A stretch of 64,000 bases of DNA from an uncultured Candidatus Saccharibacteria bacterium (GTDB lineage: Bacteria > Patescibacteriota > Saccharimonadia > Saccharimonadales > Saccharimonadaceae): positions 62,001 through 126,000 of the forward strand of contig CAPFSK010000002.1 of the NCBI GenBank assembly GCA_948614045.1, given 5' to 3'. Each line of letters opens with the position of its first letter. The stretch's first letter is position 1. The notes beneath the pieces were generated by a model, which saw only the letters and a program-made list of their open reading frames with translations, ran no database searches and had not been told where the DNA came from. This document shows, piece after piece, positions 8,427-15,247 of this stretch. Made by a program: the position numbers and the translations under genes.

Positions 8427-9647
8427 ATGTGGCGGCGACTCTGGCGTACGGCATTGCCGGTACTAACTATTGTGCTAATCGCTGGCGGAATCTTCGTGGG
8501 CGTCAGTCTCGGAGTCTGGAGGCATTATCGTGCTGAATCGAATGCCGAGACGGCCGAATTAATTGGCCTAGTTGCCGAGTACTATCCCGACATCGACTCA
8601 GCAGATCTTGTCCGTGCGCTCGCGCAAGAAAATGCTGATGCTCGCGCTACCGGCGAAGACATCTTGCGTACTTACGGTTATACGGAAAATGATTTTGCCA
8701 CTGCGGGCGCTATGGACTATGGCAAGGCTCTGCTAGTTATTGGGTTGCTTGCGATTGTCTGCGTCGGTTGTGCTCTTGCGATTTATCTTTACTATCACGA
8801 TTGGCGTGAGCGCCGTCAAATTCACAACCTTGTCACATATGTCCAGAAGCTCAATGACCACGTTTATGACCTGCGCATTGAATCGAACCGCGAGAATGAG
8901 CTCTCGTTGCTTGCGAATGAACTTTATAAGATTACAGTCACGCTCAAAGAAGCCTCCGAATATGACCGCAAAATCCGTCGTCAACTCGAAAACGCCCTTG
9001 CTGATATTTCCCATCAGCTCAAAACTCCGCTCACCTCACTCCAAATTGTGCTCGATAACCTTGAGAGCGACCCAGAAATGCCGCCTGCCGTGCGTCAAGA
9101 TTTTTTGCGTTCCTCTAGTCGCCAGGTCGCTGCTATGAGTAGCCTCGTTACGACGTTACTGAACCTCGCCAAGTTTGATAACGGCACGATTCGCATGCAG
9201 CGACGCGTGATGCCGGTAAGCGATCTGATTACTCGAGTTCGCGAAAAAGTCGAAATCCTAGCCGACCTTCAAAATATCCAGCTCGAAGTCACCGGTGATT
9301 TATCCGCTCAGATTAAGGTAGACCCTCGCTGGCAGGCCGAAGCTCTCTCTAACATTGTCAAAAACTGTATCGAACATAGTCCGATCGGGAGTGTAGTAGA
9401 GATTTCGGTTGAAGATCGCGTGCCCTATACCCGTATCGCTATCCGCGATCATGGCGCCGGTATTGCACCTGAAGACCTACATCACATTTTTGAGCGCTTT
9501 TACAAAGCCGAAGGCTCTAGTGCGGCTAGCGTCGGTATCGGACTCTCTTTCGCGCGGTCAGTAATAAAAGCCGATCAAGGGCAAGTCAGCGCCAAATCTG
9601 CCTTAGGTCAGGGCAGTGAATTTATTGTCACTTATTTTCATTCGTAA
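8427..9647 (+). CDS. Sensor histidine kinase
   Basis: Membrane sensor that phosphorylates the regulator just upstream. A first span (about residues 8-28) and a second (about 105-128) enclose a small external region of about 75 residues. The dimerisation helix carries the phospho-His in DISHQLKTPLTSL; the ATPase domain has the N box (NIVKNCIEHSP), G1 (IRDHGAGIAPEDL), F box (IFERFYKAE) and G2 (VGIGLSFARSV). The short external domain resembles intramembrane-sensing kinases linked to ABC transporters. ATG 8427 is nine bases after AAGGGGG and just past the regulator stop; longer forms from TTG 8397 or ATG 8418 lack a suitable site. Confidence 0.92.
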   Translation: MWRRLWRTALPVLTIVLIAGGIFVGVSLGVWRHYRAESNAETAELIGLVAEYYPDIDSADLVRALAQENADARATGEDILRTYGYTENDFATAGAMDYGKALLVIGLLAIVCVGCALAIYLYYHDWRERRQIHNLVTYVQKLNDHVYDLRIESNRENELSLLANELYKITVTLKEASEYDRKIRRQLENALADISHQLKTPLTSLQIVLDNLESDPEMPPAVRQDFLRSSSRQVAAMSSLVTTLLNLAKFDNGTIRMQRRVMPVSDLITRVREKVEILADLQNIQLEVTGDLSAQIKVDPRWQAEALSNIVKNCIEHSPIGSVVEISVEDRVPYTRIAIRDHGAGIAPEDLHHIFERFYKAEGSSAASVGIGLSFARSVIKADQGQVSAKSALGQGSEFIVTYFHS

Positions 9648-9652
9648 CTGTT

Positions 9653-9658
9653 ATAATA
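9653..9658 (+). promoter_or_regulatory. Probable -10 for the split-barrel gene at 9699
   Basis: TATAAT just after the kinase stop; about 40 bases of leader follow before the ATG. No clear -35. Confidence 0.4.
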
Positions 9659-9698
9659 TGAATTAATAACACCGCTTAATTATAGTTTGTGGGATGAC

Positions 9699-10118
9699 AT
9701 GAATTTAAAACAACTAGAAAGTTTTATGAATAAACGCAAAATAAGCTTTATCGGCTCGATAGATGAAAATGGTTTTCCGAATATCAAAGCTATGCTAAAA
9801 CCGCGTCAGCATAATGGTTTGAAAGAATTTTACTTTTCTACCAATACCTCTGCGTTGCGTACGGGGCAGTACCTCCGGGATCCTCATGCTAGCATTTACT
9901 TTTATCGTAAGGGATTGATTAAATATGAAGGCGTGATGTTGGTTGGCAAGATGGAAGTTCTAACCGACCAAGAGACGAAAGATAAACTCTGGCGAAAGGG
10001 TGATACTCTGTTTTATAAAGGCGGCAAAACCGACCCCGACTACTGTGTGCTGAGATTCACGACGAAAACCGGCAGATACTATTGCGACTTGAAAAGCGAA
10101 AGTTTTGACGTCAACTAG
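9699..10118 (+). CDS. Pyridoxamine 5'-phosphate oxidase family protein (general-stress-type)
   Basis: About 139 residues with the pattern of the small split-barrel family: KISFIGSIDENGFPNIKAM for the first strands in pieces, FYFSTNTSALRTGQYLRDPHASIYFY with the flavin-facing segment, then GVMLVGKMEVLTD and a DYCVLRFTTKTGRYY strand. Members bind FMN or similar flavins and are often stress linked. ATG 9699 is preferred because the MNLKQLESF start matches the family N terminus; a TTG at 9687 is in frame but adds nothing recognisable. Monocistronic, convergent with the permease gene. Confidence 0.8.
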   Translation: MNLKQLESFMNKRKISFIGSIDENGFPNIKAMLKPRQHNGLKEFYFSTNTSALRTGQYLRDPHASIYFYRKGLIKYEGVMLVGKMEVLTDQETKDKLWRKGDTLFYKGGKTDPDYCVLRFTTKTGRYYCDLKSESFDVN

Positions 10119-10152
10119 ATCTCAATAACTTTTGCAAAGCCACTACTTGCTA

Positions 10153-11262
10153 CTACGCCTCTTCCCGGCGCCGCTCCTCAATCTCCGCCTCGCGCAGTCC
10201 TGGCACTTCTTCGATTAGTACCTTGATGCATCCGGCGATCGGAATTGCAATGATCGCACCGATTAGACCGAACACGTTCATCCCAATAATAATTGCCACC
10301 AGTACAACTGTCGCCGGCAGATTCAATGCATTGCCTTGAATCTTCGGCGCAATCACGTTGTTTTCAATCTGCGCATACACGATATAGAATACTAAGAATA
10401 CGATTGCAGCTACCGGCGAACTAAACAGCAAAATCAGCGTAATCAATCCACAGCTAATAATCGGTCCGAACATCGGAATCAAGTAAAATACTAGCGCCAG
10501 CAACCCCATCGGCAACGCCAGTGAGCCCGAAAAGCCAAACAATAATGACAGCACTAGTACCACGATCGTCACCACACACCCGTCCAAGAATGCCACCATC
10601 GCTTGGTGTGAGACATATGTCGAAAACACATTCACCATTCGCTGAGTCAGCTTCTTATAAGCTCGTACCTCAGAATTCTTATGCTTGCCCTCGATCATCT
10701 TCCAAAAACTCTCTACGATTCCTGGCCCTTCCAGCGAGAAGAATAGCGTCAAAACGATTGTCAAAATCACATTCGTTACTACCTGCGCAATCGTCCCAAC
10801 GCTCACTACTAGTGCATTACCGAAATTTGAGACGAAACCGCTCGAAAACGATTCCAGCCATTTACTAATCTCTTCCTGCAGATTATTAATCCCGAGCGTT
10901 CGTCCGAAATTATTAATCCCATCCCATCCGCCAAGCGTATGCTCGAAGGTATCTGGCAGTTGCTGTACGAACTGTGTCGTTTGCTCAATCACCACAGGGC
11001 CCACGAGCGCGACAATCACCCCTAGAAAGCCAATCACCAAAGCGTATGCGATTACTGACGAACTCGTCGCATGATCCTTTTTCGTCAACTTATTAATCCT
11101 CTGCGCCAGTGGTCGAATCGCCACTGCGAGAAAGAGGGAAATACCAATAATAATCAACGCTGCCCAGGCCTTCCAGATAAACAGCCCTAGCAACCCCAGC
11201 GCCAAAATCACCAACCAAAACCGCACAAACGTCTTCGTATCTACTTCAATTGCTCTGCTCAT
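10153..11262 (-). CDS. AI-2E family transporter (PerM-like permease)
   Basis: 369-residue membrane protein of the AI-2E/PerM family. Paired N-terminal spans (LVILALGLLGLFIWKAW and ALIIIGISLFLAVAIRPL), a span near 70-95, a soluble middle region (about 100-215) and four C-terminal spans with the typical PMFGPIISCGLI and IENNVIAPKIQGNALNLPA segments. The substrate is unknown in most members; some act as Na+/H+ antiporters rather than signal exporters. ATG is preceded on the minus strand by AAAGGAGG. Alone between two differently directed genes. Confidence 0.9.
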   Translation of the reverse strand: MSRAIEVDTKTFVRFWLVILALGLLGLFIWKAWAALIIIGISLFLAVAIRPLAQRINKLTKKDHATSSSVIAYALVIGFLGVIVALVGPVVIEQTTQFVQQLPDTFEHTLGGWDGINNFGRTLGINNLQEEISKWLESFSSGFVSNFGNALVVSVGTIAQVVTNVILTIVLTLFFSLEGPGIVESFWKMIEGKHKNSEVRAYKKLTQRMVNVFSTYVSHQAMVAFLDGCVVTIVVLVLSLLFGFSGSLALPMGLLALVFYLIPMFGPIISCGLITLILLFSSPVAAIVFLVFYIVYAQIENNVIAPKIQGNALNLPATVVLVAIIIGMNVFGLIGAIIAIPIAGCIKVLIEEVPGLREAEIEERRREEA

Positions 11263-11315
11263 CTGACCTCCTTTTCTCTATCGTAACACGCTTCTGGCTC
11301 AGCGTCCAGCAAAAC

Positions 11316-12662
11316 TCAGCGTCCAGCGTAATATCGCGCCAAAAACTCGCGCTTGTATTCTGCGAAGTTATCATCCAGCATCGCCTGTCGCACTTCCTCG
11401 GTCAGCCTCACGATAAATCTCAAATTATGTGTCGAAGCTAGATTATAATATTTTTGTTTCTTCTCCGTATCGCCCGACCGCCATAGCGCCCTGAGACTCC
11501 CTCTCGTCCACCCCGCTCGACACGTCGCGCAGTCACAACCCGGCTCTAACGCTTCTCCCGAATCTGCCATTTTGCGCAAATTATAATTCCCGTCGCGCGT
11601 GTAGATTTTCCCGTGTCGCGCCTCGCGCATCGGTGCCACGCAGTCAAACGTATCCGCTCCCATCTCCGCCCCAATCAAAATATCATCCGGATGCGACAAT
11701 CCAAGTAAATGTCGCGGTTTATCCATCGGTAGCTCCTCATTACACCAGCGCAAAATCTCCCCCAAATCCTCTTTCAGGAACGCTCCACCTAGCCCGAAGC
11801 CATCAAACCCTATCCCGTCAACCTCCATTTTTGCCAAGTTCCGCGCCGTCTGCCGCCGCAGATCCTCCCAACGCCCACCCTGTAAAACACCATATAAATT
11901 CTGCCGATAGCCCAGGTCATCACGATGTTTAATATGTTCTCTTAAACTCCGGAGTGCCCAGCGCTCCGTCCGTTCCATTGCCTCGATATTATACTCATAA
12001 GTATCCGCCAGTGACGTCAATTCATCAAACGCCATATGAATATCCGCCCCGATCCGACACTGAATCTGCATCGACTCTTCCGGCCCGATGAATTCCGGCT
12101 CATGGTCGAACGGGTCAATAAAGCTCACGCCCTCTTCGCGCACCTGCGCTAGCCGCTCCTTATGCGCTGTATTTATTACGCCCCGCTCCTTCTCCATCGA
12201 CACTACTTTGCCTAGTCCCGACCCCAGTGACATCACCTGAAACCCACCCGAATCAGTCAAAGTTGGACCATGCCAAGGCTCGGCTGACAGGTTGTCCGGA
12301 CGGAGGCCTACCGAATTTTCTTTTTGGGAATCTCCGGAGGTTACGACCGAGGACGAAGACGCGACTCGCCCATGACGACGGGACAAGTCGACGTCGTGTC
12401 CCGAAGAGAATGATTCCGTAGGCTTCCATTCGGCCAGCCCGCCAGCTTCAGCAATTTCATGGCTTCTCCGTCTTAGATGAAACCCATTCGACAGCATCGC
12501 CTGCGCCCCAATGCCACGCAAATCTTCCGCCGACAAAAACCGCACGTAACCCTGCGTCCCCACCGCCATAAACGCCGGCGTTTTAATCTCACCGTGCGCC
12601 ATCCGTATCGTTCCGACCCGCCCCAGGCCATTCGGCAGTACTTTTTCAACCTGAAAATCCAT
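11316..12662 (-). CDS. tgt: tRNA-guanine transglycosylase with a 50-codon in-frame insertion
   Basis: Exchanges guanine 34 of GUN-anticodon tRNAs for a queuosine precursor. Seen: GRVGTIRMAHGEIKTPAFM start, TLTDSGGFQVMSLG with the catalytic-pocket Asp, FDELTSLADTYEY, the LGGAFLKEDLGEI pocket, VAPMREARHGKIYTRDG, and the zinc site CDCATC. The chain has about 45 extra residues between AEAGGLAEW and WHGPTLTDSGG, where other family members have only five or six. That segment is low in hydrophobics and encoded by a palindromic DNA unit (12285-12434). Start ATG 12662 is nine bases after a minus-strand TATAAT; the longer open frame is ignored. The queuosine-precursor transporter at 14.3 kb is a logical partner. 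Confidence 0.9.
   Translation of the reverse strand: MDFQVEKVLPNGLGRVGTIRMAHGEIKTPAFMAVGTQGYVRFLSAEDLRGIGAQAMLSNGFHLRRRSHEIAEAGGLAEWKPTESFSSGHDVDLSRRHGRVASSSSVVTSGDSQKENSVGLRPDNLSAEPWHGPTLTDSGGFQVMSLGSGLGKVVSMEKERGVINTAHKERLAQVREEGVSFIDPFDHEPEFIGPEESMQIQCRIGADIHMAFDELTSLADTYEYNIEAMERTERWALRSLREHIKHRDDLGYRQNLYGVLQGGRWEDLRRQTARNLAKMEVDGIGFDGFGLGGAFLKEDLGEILRWCNEELPMDKPRHLLGLSHPDDILIGAEMGADTFDCVAPMREARHGKIYTRDGNYNLRKMADSGEALEPGCDCATCRAGWTRGSLRALWRSGDTEKKQKYYNLASTHNLRFIVRLTEEVRQAMLDDNFAEYKREFLARYYAGR
12285..12434. repeat. Palindromic insertion unit inside tgt
   Basis: 150 bases between two TCGGC copies (12280-12284, 12430-12434). It contains near-terminal inverted arms, GGAGGCCTACCGAATT (12302-12317) and the complement of GGAAGCCTACGGAATC (12412-12427), 13 of 16 matching and 126 bases end to end, and an inner stem CGGGACA / TGTCCCG (12379-12385, 12397-12403). 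Both 126 and 150 are multiples of three, so the tgt frame stays open. It resembles, in design only, the palindromic elements that insert in frame in Rickettsia genes. Confidence 0.6.
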
Positions 12663-12671
12663 ATTATTACT

Positions 12672-12677
12672 ATTATA
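12672..12677 (-). promoter_or_regulatory. Leaderless promoter -10 of tgt
   Basis: TATAAT on the minus strand, nine bases before the ATG at 12662 with no ribosome binding site. Confidence 0.55.
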
Positions 12678-12742
12678 ATATCTTTTTCCATAATTACAAC
12701 AGAACAAAACCCTTGTATTTTCCCAAAAAAGCGTAAAAAGTA

Positions 12743-12771
12743 TTGACTTTTTAGCCAAAGTATGCTACAAT
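12743..12771 (+). promoter_or_regulatory. Strong promoter of the gene at 12889
   Basis: TTGACT (12743-12748), 17 bases, TACAAT (12766-12771). The spacer TTTTAGCCAAAGTATGC is nearly the same as at 53919-53947 and at the minus-strand promoter 48943-48971, showing a promoter family. Confidence 0.8.
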
Positions 12772-12777
12772 GAAAGC

Positions 12778-12842
12778 GTAAGATGCTATTAAATCAGCGT
12801 CACGGGCTCTATCTAACCTAAGGCGCAAGTTCGCATCTTAGG
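12778..12842 (+). promoter_or_regulatory. Leader with two competing hairpins
   Basis: Starting at the expected transcription start, GTAAGATGC-type bases TAAGATGC (12779-12786) can pair with GCATCTTA (12833-12840), closing a 62-base domain. The same 3' strand can instead pair as CTTAGG (12837-12842) with CCTAAG (12817-12822), reinforced by GCG/CGC. The two folds exclude each other. A free AGGAGGG precedes the ATG at 12889, so translation control rather than termination would be affected. Confidence 0.45.
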
Positions 12843-12888
12843 CATTTTATGAGTTTGTGGCACTGCATACTTTTAGGAGGGAATTAGT

Positions 12889-13446
12889 ATGAGAAAAAGA
12901 AGAAATATGGCAATTATTGTCGGAGTATTCACGTTATTTTTGGTAATCGTAGTAGGCTTAATGAATGATCCCGCATGGGTGAAAAAAGAGACACTCCAAA
13001 CTTGCGAGTATACGACCATTGAGCCAGGTGGAGATGAGCTACACTTCTTTATGGAGCGCTACTCCTGTCCTAGTGCTGAATGTTTCCCGCAGAGTTGGGA
13101 TGGCATGACGTTTCGGCACACCCATTTTACGGTAACTATGAGGCATGCTGATATGGATGGCGATCCAATTGATACCATTAAACGTGAGTTTGTCCACATC
13201 GAGGGGCGTGACCTTATTATAGGAGAGGATCTTACGCCAGTCGATTTAATAAATTTAGTCTTAAGTGAATACGGTAAGCAGGAAGGAGAAAAAGACCCCG
13301 TAAATAGAGGAAAAGTATCTTCCGCTGACTTGCCTAGATGGGGTGATACGGTAACTGATGTCTATTATATGCCCTATAATCCGAAGGATGACCCCACAAA
13401 TAAGCCGGGATATAACCCTGGCTTAGGGCGCAACGGTGACCAATAA
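12889..13446 (+). CDS. Small exported or membrane-anchored protein, unknown family
   Basis: 185 residues. A positively charged start (MRKRRN) and one hydrophobic segment (about residues 8-24) make an uncleaved anchor or signal; the rest is outside and contains four cysteines (QTCEYTT, YSCPSAECFPQ) able to form disulfides. The C terminus is Pro/Asn/Gly rich (KPGYNPGLGRN). I recognise no family. It has its own strong promoter, a 115-base structured leader, AGGAGGG before the ATG and a terminator, so it is an autonomous, probably well expressed unit. Confidence 0.75.
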   Translation: MRKRRNMAIIVGVFTLFLVIVVGLMNDPAWVKKETLQTCEYTTIEPGGDELHFFMERYSCPSAECFPQSWDGMTFRHTHFTVTMRHADMDGDPIDTIKREFVHIEGRDLIIGEDLTPVDLINLVLSEYGKQEGEKDPVNRGKVSSADLPRWGDTVTDVYYMPYNPKDDPTNKPGYNPGLGRNGDQ

Positions 13447-13474
13447 TAGCCCCAAGAAAGGTGTCACTTTCTCA

Positions 13475-13505
13475 ACCGCTCAAGATTCGTCTTGGGCGGT
13501 TTTTC
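13475..13505 (+). terminator. Rho-independent terminator
   Basis: Eleven-base stem ACCGCTCAAGA / TCTTGGGCGGT (one G-T pair) with a TTCG loop, followed by TTTTC. Ends the gene at 12889; the next promoter begins directly after it. Confidence 0.88.
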
Positions 13506-13509
13506 ATGT

Positions 13510-13515
13510 TACAAT
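13510..13515 (+). promoter_or_regulatory. Leaderless promoter -10 of the EEP gene
   Basis: TACAAT eight bases before the ATG at 13524; no ribosome binding site. Confidence 0.55.
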
Positions 13516-13523
13516 ATAATTAT

Positions 13524-14255
13524 ATGAAAATCCTACAACTCAACGTCTGGATGGGTAAGGTCGAAGGCACCCTCCGGCGTTTTCTCGAAAAATACGATTT
13601 CGATGTCATCTGCATGCAAGAAGTTTTTGCTTCTGATGATTGCGCTAGCCATCTTTCGCGCCTCTGTTTCGACCGCGAGCAAATTCAGAAAGCGAGCCGT
13701 CTGCCTCATGCTCTCTTTTCGCCGAATTGGAGCAGCGAAATTGCTGGCGGTACCTTTGAAGAGGGGAATCTGATTTTAAGCCGTATCCCGTTCGCCGAAA
13801 CCCATAGTGAATTCATTAGTGGCGAGTACAGGGAGAAGATGATACTCGGCGAAGTGGTTGGCAATAATTTAAATATTCAGATCGCCAAGCTTGAAAACGG
13901 CCTTACGGTCATTAATCATCACGGCTTCTGGCGACCTAATCCGATAGGCGACGAAGAGAGTGTTAGGGCCTTTACCAAGGTTGGCAATATCGTCCGCCAG
14001 GTCCCTGGCCCACTTGTCATGTGTGGTGATTTGAATGTTATTCATGATTCTCCCGCTATGCGCCCGCTCGATTTTCTCCGCGATTTAACGCAAGAATATG
14101 ACGTCGAGACTACGCTCTCTGGTCTTAAATTCGACGGTAAAGTTGCCTGTGACCATATTCTCGTGAACGACGAAGTTGATGTCCAAGATTTCGCCGTGTT
14201 GCCGGATCTTGTGTCTGACCATCTGGCGCTCACGGCTGAGATTGAACTTAGCTAA
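13524..14255 (+). CDS. Endonuclease/exonuclease/phosphatase family protein
   Basis: 243-residue metal-dependent phosphoesterase of the EEP superfamily. Seen: MKILQLNVW with the N-terminal Asn, the metal-binding Glu in DVICMQEVF, an INHHGFW His motif, MCGDLNVI with the Asp/Asn pair, and the terminal SDHLALTAEI Asp-His. Family members cleave DNA, lipids or sugar phosphates; the substrate is not determined here. Shorter than AP endonuclease ExoIII types and without their DNA-binding inserts, so a general hydrolase or sphingomyelinase-like enzyme is likelier. Upstream in-frame codons are ignored because TACAAT lies eight bases before ATG 13524. Confidence 0.87.
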   Translation: MKILQLNVWMGKVEGTLRRFLEKYDFDVICMQEVFASDDCASHLSRLCFDREQIQKASRLPHALFSPNWSSEIAGGTFEEGNLILSRIPFAETHSEFISGEYREKMILGEVVGNNLNIQIAKLENGLTVINHHGFWRPNPIGDEESVRAFTKVGNIVRQVPGPLVMCGDLNVIHDSPAMRPLDFLRDLTQEYDVETTLSGLKFDGKVACDHILVNDEVDVQDFAVLPDLVSDHLALTAEIELS

Positions 14256-14317
14256 CCTCAAAAAGAAAACCTCCCCTTATTTGCTAAGGAAAGGTCTATT
14301 TAGGAGCTTAAGATTCT

Positions 14318-15049
14318 TCAATGATTTGGTGAGCCGGGCTCATCCTGTGGCGTAATTCGTTTACCGTGTTGGAATTTTAGCCTGTACACCATTTGACGTG
14401 CTAAGCGCTTCGTCACCAATAGTAGCAAAATCCCCTCAATCGCAATCGCCGCTACGTAGGCAAAGACCGCCTGCTCGACAAACTCTCGAAACGATAACTT
14501 TCCGAGAAATGCAATCGGTTCAAACAGCAGTATATCCGGTATATGCGCCAGCACTGATGAGAATAACGCGCGCTTCCAGAATGCGCCATTGCGTTGTTTT
14601 CGGCGCACGCGCTCAAAGACATAGTTATTACATAACTGGCTTGCCAGGAAGCCGACGATACTCGCTAGGAATATCCGGCCTACTACGCCTGAAATCGTCA
14701 AGAAGCCGCCATTGTCGGCCCCGGGATAATCCGGCAACATCCTCGCTAGGGCAATAAACGCTGCCGCTAATAGCCCAACTCCGCAGCTCGCCCATGCTAC
14801 GCTATCGGCAATACGCTTACCGTAAATCTCAACCAGCAAATCGCCTAAAACATAGGATAGAGGAAACAGCAAAATTCCGCCATCTACCGGTATCCCGCCG
14901 AGACTCCAGATTTTCGTCGCTGATAAATTTGCGGTAATCATTGTCATCGCCATAAGCGCCGACATTGCTATCAACGCCCCCACCGCTCTAGGTGTCAAAC
15001 AACGGTTCAGTTTCTTCTCCAGTAAAACCTGGTCTACGTGATTCTCCAT
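14318..15049 (-). CDS. Queuosine precursor transporter (VUT family, YhhQ-like)
   Basis: 243-residue integral membrane protein of the DUF165/VUT family that imports a queuosine precursor such as preQ0, preQ1 or queuine. Recognised by the early spans (LIAMSALMAMTMITANL), the VDGGILLFPLSYVLGDLLVEIYG region in pieces, which is the family hallmark, and the SQLCNNYVFERVRRK and LFSSVLAHIPDILLFEPIAFLGKL blocks. ATG 15049 has AAAGGAG eight bases upstream; the longer frame is rejected. The organism encodes Tgt at 11.3 kb and I see no queuosine synthesis genes in the window, so it probably completes a salvage route. Its leader holds three hairpins. Confidence 0.9.
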   Translation of the reverse strand: MENHVDQVLLEKKLNRCLTPRAVGALIAMSALMAMTMITANLSATKIWSLGGIPVDGGILLFPLSYVLGDLLVEIYGKRIADSVAWASCGVGLLAAAFIALARMLPDYPGADNGGFLTISGVVGRIFLASIVGFLASQLCNNYVFERVRRKQRNGAFWKRALFSSVLAHIPDILLFEPIAFLGKLSFREFVEQAVFAYVAAIAIEGILLLLVTKRLARQMVYRLKFQHGKRITPQDEPGSPNH

Positions 15050-15072
15050 ACCATCACTCCTTTCAAAGAACC

Positions 15073-15140
15073 TGCCTCTTAGAGGCAATTTTCAGTGACG
15101 TTCTAGGTGACCTAGAACAGGGATGATCCAAAATCATCCC
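15073..15140 (-). promoter_or_regulatory. Three-hairpin leader of the queuosine-precursor transporter
   Basis: Read on the minus strand: an 8-base stem with 5-base loop (15120-15140), a 9-base stem with almost no loop (15100-15118, GTTCTAGGT arm) and a 6-base stem with a 3-base loop (15073-15087, TGCCTC arm), then the ribosome binding site. Family members are often under preQ1 riboswitches, but I cannot fit this sequence to the class I or II consensus by eye. Confidence 0.5.
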
Positions 15141-15148
15141 ATCTTTCC

Positions 15149-15177
15149 ATTATATCACACCTTACTTAAAAAGTCAA
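15149..15177 (-). promoter_or_regulatory. Promoter of the queuosine-precursor transporter
   Basis: Minus strand TTGACT (15177-15172), 17 bases, TATAAT (15154-15149). Same TATTGACTTTTTAAG-type -35 context as the promoters at 12743 and 53919. Confidence 0.8.
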
Positions 15178-15212
15178 TATGCACCCCTATTATTCTCTTA
15201 GCACTTACCCCC

Positions 15213-15241
15213 TTGACTCTGCTAAAAAATCGCCTTATAAT
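15213..15241 (+). promoter_or_regulatory. Leaderless promoter of the ABC exporter operon
   Basis: TTGACT (15213-15218), 17 bases, TATAAT (15236-15241), then six bases and the ATG at 15248. One of the clearest leaderless starts in the window. Confidence 0.75.
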
Positions 15242-15247
15242 GGTCTA

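Noticed and set aside
12779..12840. Leader hairpin considered as a tRNA
   Set aside because: The long closing stem and GTTCG piece recall a tRNA, but there are no T, D or anticodon arms with the right spacing.
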